Shown: positions 61,326 to 64,000 of the stretch, one piece after another
Numbering within the stretch: position 1 is the first letter of the stretch
Layout: each line of letters opens with the position of its first letter
Made by a program: the position numbers and the translations under genes
The notes under the pieces: generated by a model
Databases searched by the model: none
What the model saw: the letters and a program-made list of their open reading frames with translations, nothing else
Told to the model about the DNA's origin: nothing
NCBI RefSeq assembly: GCF_000247695.1
Contig: NW_004624805.1
Location: 3,717,980-3,781,979, forward strand
Direction: 5' to 3'
DNA length: 64,000 nucleotides
Origin: Heterocephalus glaber
Lineage: Eukaryota > Chordata > Mammalia > Rodentia > Bathyergidae

Positions 61326-62182
61326 AGGGGAGTACAGTTCATGAATGTTGCACAGAGGGGCATAAAAACCACAACAAAGGTGGGCATTTGTGTGACCTGC
61401 ACAAAGGTATAACTGCTGGGTCTCTGTTTTATTTCTCCTGTAAAACATGATTGTACCTGTCTTACAGCATGGTTGCAAGAAAGGAAACTGCATTAAGTAA
61501 TGAACATGACAGTCTCTAGCCAGAGTCTGACACCTGACAAGTTGCTGTGTGTTTCTGCATTCCAATCGGAAGTCACACGCTTGGAGGATGCCCAGAAGGT
61601 TAGGAGCCTGGTCAGGACAGAAGTCAGCAAGCCCTGGCTGGCAAGCGCTGACGTGGGGCAGCCTAGCCGCAGAAATCCAGAGCTCAGGCACCAGTCCTGA
61701 GGAAAACCAAGGCAAGAGTGAGTGGAAGGCAGATTAGTCATGAGCACAAGGCAGAAGCATCATCCTTGGATCTGAGTTTAGGGAAGGACCAGTCAGATGA
61801 CAGGAGCATTGCTGCTTTCCAGCAGGGCCTCTCGTGTCTACCCTTGGCAAGAAGGAAGTCATTTTTGGGATTTATTGCTTCCGTGTTCCCATCTCTAGGA
61901 GTTACGGCTCTCAGCTTTTCCTTTCATGACTCAGCAACTATTCAGCTATTCCCACCTGTCCCCGGCCTTATTTTTCAGATCTCAAGGACAGATCCTCAGT
62001 GTCCCCGATACTGTCTTTTCCCAGCTGAGCACAGCTCATTTGAGACTGCGTCATCCAAAGTCCAGGGCCCTCAGTCGGTCCAGTGAGTCACCAGACCTGT
62101 GGAGTAAGTGACCCCAGATGGGACAGGAAGTGACTGTAGGCACTTCCTTCAGGCAACCCCCACTCTTCACAGGGCATGGCGT

Positions 62183-62220
62183 GTCTCTGTCTCTGTCTCT
62201 GTCTCTCACTCTCTGTCTCA
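62183..62220. repeat. CTCTGT-rich simple repeat
   Basis: Repeated TCTCTG units cover about 38 bases; the minus-strand frame reads RDRDRDRD. Confidence 0.9.
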
Positions 62221-62455
62221 CAATCTGAACAAGTTTTGGGTGTAACATCATAAAATGTAGGGAATCCTGCCTCATAGCAGAAACTCTTCTTGCTCCTAAA
62301 TATCATGATTATTTCCTTTCCATGAATGAATAAAGGTGAGTCTAGCATAGAGCCTAAAAATAACATTTTCTTGAACTCGTATTAATCAATTTTGCCACAA
62401 TCAAAGAGCAGGAAAGAAAGTGTGTTTTGTCTCTACATAATTCATATAACTATTT

Positions 62456-62567
62456 TTATTTTGAGAAAAAGTCTTGCTAAGTTGTTAAGTTGCATCAAGT
62501 GGGCTCAAGCTTCTGATCCTCTTACCTCAGCCTCCCAGAGGGCTCAGATTACAGGTGTGTGAACAAT
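62456..62567 (-). mobile_element. B1: B1-type SINE fragment, minus strand
   Basis: The stretch gtcttgctaagttgttaagt, 'ctcttacctcagcctcccag' and 'ctcagattacaggtgtgtg' is a reversed 7SL-derived B1 unit, lacking the 29-bp duplication, so it may be the B1 half of a B1-dID. Confidence 0.7.
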
Positions 62568-62939
62568 CCATACACTTTACATCTTGTGTCTCCTTCAGCA
62601 CTCATTTACTTCCTACCCTGGGTAAAAATTTCATTCAGCAATGGAATACCTGTGAACCTTATACATATATTTTAGTAAATTCAACTAAATGCATCATCAG
62701 TGTAGCTTCCCCTTTGCTGGACACCAATAATTTCCTGGACCATTCCAACACTGCGCAAAGGCATTAGGGAAAGAAACAGCAGTTTAAATAATTTGAAAAC
62801 AATCTCATTTTTGCAAATTTAACAAAATGTATGATCACATAAATCCATTTGTAGGATTTTCCCAGAGCACTGGATGCAACCCACGTTAAATGAGGGCCAC
62901 CAATACATGACCTTCATTTGCTTCAAGTCAAATTTGTTT

Positions 62940-64000
62940 TACTTTTATTGCCCATGAAATATCCAAGAAATGCCCAGGCCCGTGTTTGAGGCTTTTATCC
63001 TATGTCTCCATAAGAGTTCATCATTTTAGCTCTTAGAATTTTGTGTTTGATACATTTTGAGTTAATATTTTAATACCTTTCTGTAAGGTGTTTCATAGAG
63101 GTTTGACTTCATTACTTTGCATGTGTATATCCAGTTTCCCATATAGTTTGTTAAAAAGACCACCCTTTCCTCATTGAATACTCTGGGTACTGTTGTCAAA
63201 AATCATTTAACCATATGTATTAACCAGCTTTCTGTAATAATGAAATACCTGACCTGGACTAGGTTATGGAATCTAGAAGTTTATTTGGGCTTGTTTCTGG
63301 AAGTTCAAGTCCAAGATTGGGCAGCCCCATTGGCTTGGGCCTGTGGTGAGGACAGCACATCAGGCAGGGGCATGTGTCAGAGAGCGCTTTCACATCTCAA
63401 GCCAGAAAGCAGAGAGAGGAGTGAGGAAGAGTGGGGTCCCACATTTCTGCAGGAGCACACTCCCATTCCCTCAGGACCCTCCAAAAGGCTCCACCTCCTA
63501 AACATGACATCACTTTCCAATTGACACCCTGTGGGCCAAGCCTTCCCTCTTGGGAAACAGTCAATGTTAAAACCATAGCTCCATGTGAGTGAGAGTTTGT
63601 TCTGGCCTCTATATTCTGTTTCCTTGATCTGTGTGTCTGTTTTTATGTCAGTACCATGTTGTCTTGATTACCATATAACCTTGTAGAAAGCTTTGAAATC
63701 AGCAAAGGTCAGTCCTTGAGATTCATTTTCTTTTTCAAGATTGTTTTGGTTGAGGTCCCTTGAGATGGAATTTTTTACTCCTACAAAACACGTCATGGTA
63801 GGAATTTTGATAAGAATTGCATTGACTGTGTAGATTTAGGTAATAATGACATTTTAATAATATGGTCTTTTCGGTCTCTACCTCAATCTGATAAAAGCCA
63901 TCTATGAAAAACCAACAGCCTATATCATACTAAATGGTCAAAAACTGAAATCCTTCACACTAAAATCAGGAACAAGATAAGGATGTCCACTATCACCACT
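62940..64000 (-). mobile_element. L1 with nested LTR and 5' inversion
   Basis: The parts 62970-63215 and 63578-63875 read as reversed ORF2 ('gttgtcaaaaatcatttaac', 'gatctgtgtgtctgttttta', 'agtaccatgttgtcttgatt'). At about 63876 the orientation flips to plus and the sequence encodes the L1 reverse transcriptase stretch [18 protein letters not shown], then reads on to a stop at 63978-63980 inside the conserved block before GCPLSP. The element runs off the window. It is dead. Confidence 0.85.
63216..63577 (-). mobile_element. MaLR-like solo LTR nested in L1
   Basis: The block tgtattaaccagctttctgt, 'aagtttatttgggcttgttt' and, near its end, 'ggaaacagtcaatgttaaaa' is a reversed MaLR-type LTR. The L1 sequence on both sides joins without loss. 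Confidence 0.75.

Larger units (their letters stand above)
57731..62450. other. Mostly unassigned stretch
   Basis: Over 4.7 kb I see only simple repeats (A17 at 57906-57922, GT at 60932-60959, TC-rich at 62183-62220), one ID-like relic (60962-61030) and a MIR (61205-61320). Open frames up to 148 codons (61269-61715, minus) lack domains. Confidence 0.45.

Overview
This is a 64 kb piece of mammalian nuclear DNA with no protein-coding gene that I can support. Every open frame is short (208 codons at most), none shows a recognisable host domain, and the longest fall in microsatellites, homopurine tracts, LTRs or L1 relics. I read the window as intergenic or deep-intronic sequence made of layered transposable elements.

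The organism is probably a non-murid rodent. The evidence is several ID-type SINEs (tRNA-Ala-like head with A and B boxes, ending in ccagtacc plus an A tail), one B1 with its 29-bp internal duplication, a dimeric B1-dID copy, and many ~350-500 bp MaLR-like solo LTRs with a rodent-style sequence. I cannot decide between squirrel-related, castorimorph and hystricomorph rodents from sequence alone. MIR, L2, L3/CR1, MER5A and Tigger relics are the usual old mammalian layer.

Layout. 1-3350: old minus-strand L1 carrying a B1 (itself split by an ID), a second ID and a MaLR LTR. 5.0-5.7 kb: plus-strand L1 3' end. 8.36-8.5 kb: MER5A. 9.1-12.5 kb: minus-strand L1 cut by nested MaLR LTRs. 12.5-20 kb: mostly quiet AT-rich DNA with MIRs and two strong dinucleotide repeats. 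20.6-21.4 kb: Tigger element with transposase relic. 24-25.3 kb: two MaLR LTRs. 26.87-27.13 kb: long homopurine tract. 28-31 kb: L1, an ID, a near-identical 337-bp inverted duplication, a truncated U6 snRNA retrocopy and an L1 tail with a possible 3' transduction. 32.4-35.7 kb: nested LTRs, Tigger, ID and B1-dID. 38.3-42.35 kb: two hAT miniature elements, a micro-insert of L1 type, a Tigger split by an L1, and a 5'-inverted L1. 42.4-47.9 kb: GC-richer and largely unassigned, with an ID, MIR and LTR. 47.9-48.85 kb: a 951-bp TA-flanked DNA transposon. 50-58 kb: old L1 pieces, ID copies and a MaLR LTR. 58-62.4 kb: mostly unassigned. 62.9-64 kb: a minus-strand L1 with an LTR inside and an inverted segment running off the window.

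No genes work together here. The interest lies in insertion structures that can be read directly from target-site duplications: a 30-nt U6 retrocopy, the CpG-rich hAT element carrying a consensus CRE, the 951-bp pogo-like element, the inverted duplication, and two L1 copies with twin-priming geometry. Family names come from memory of consensus sequences. Boundaries without a stated duplication are approximate.
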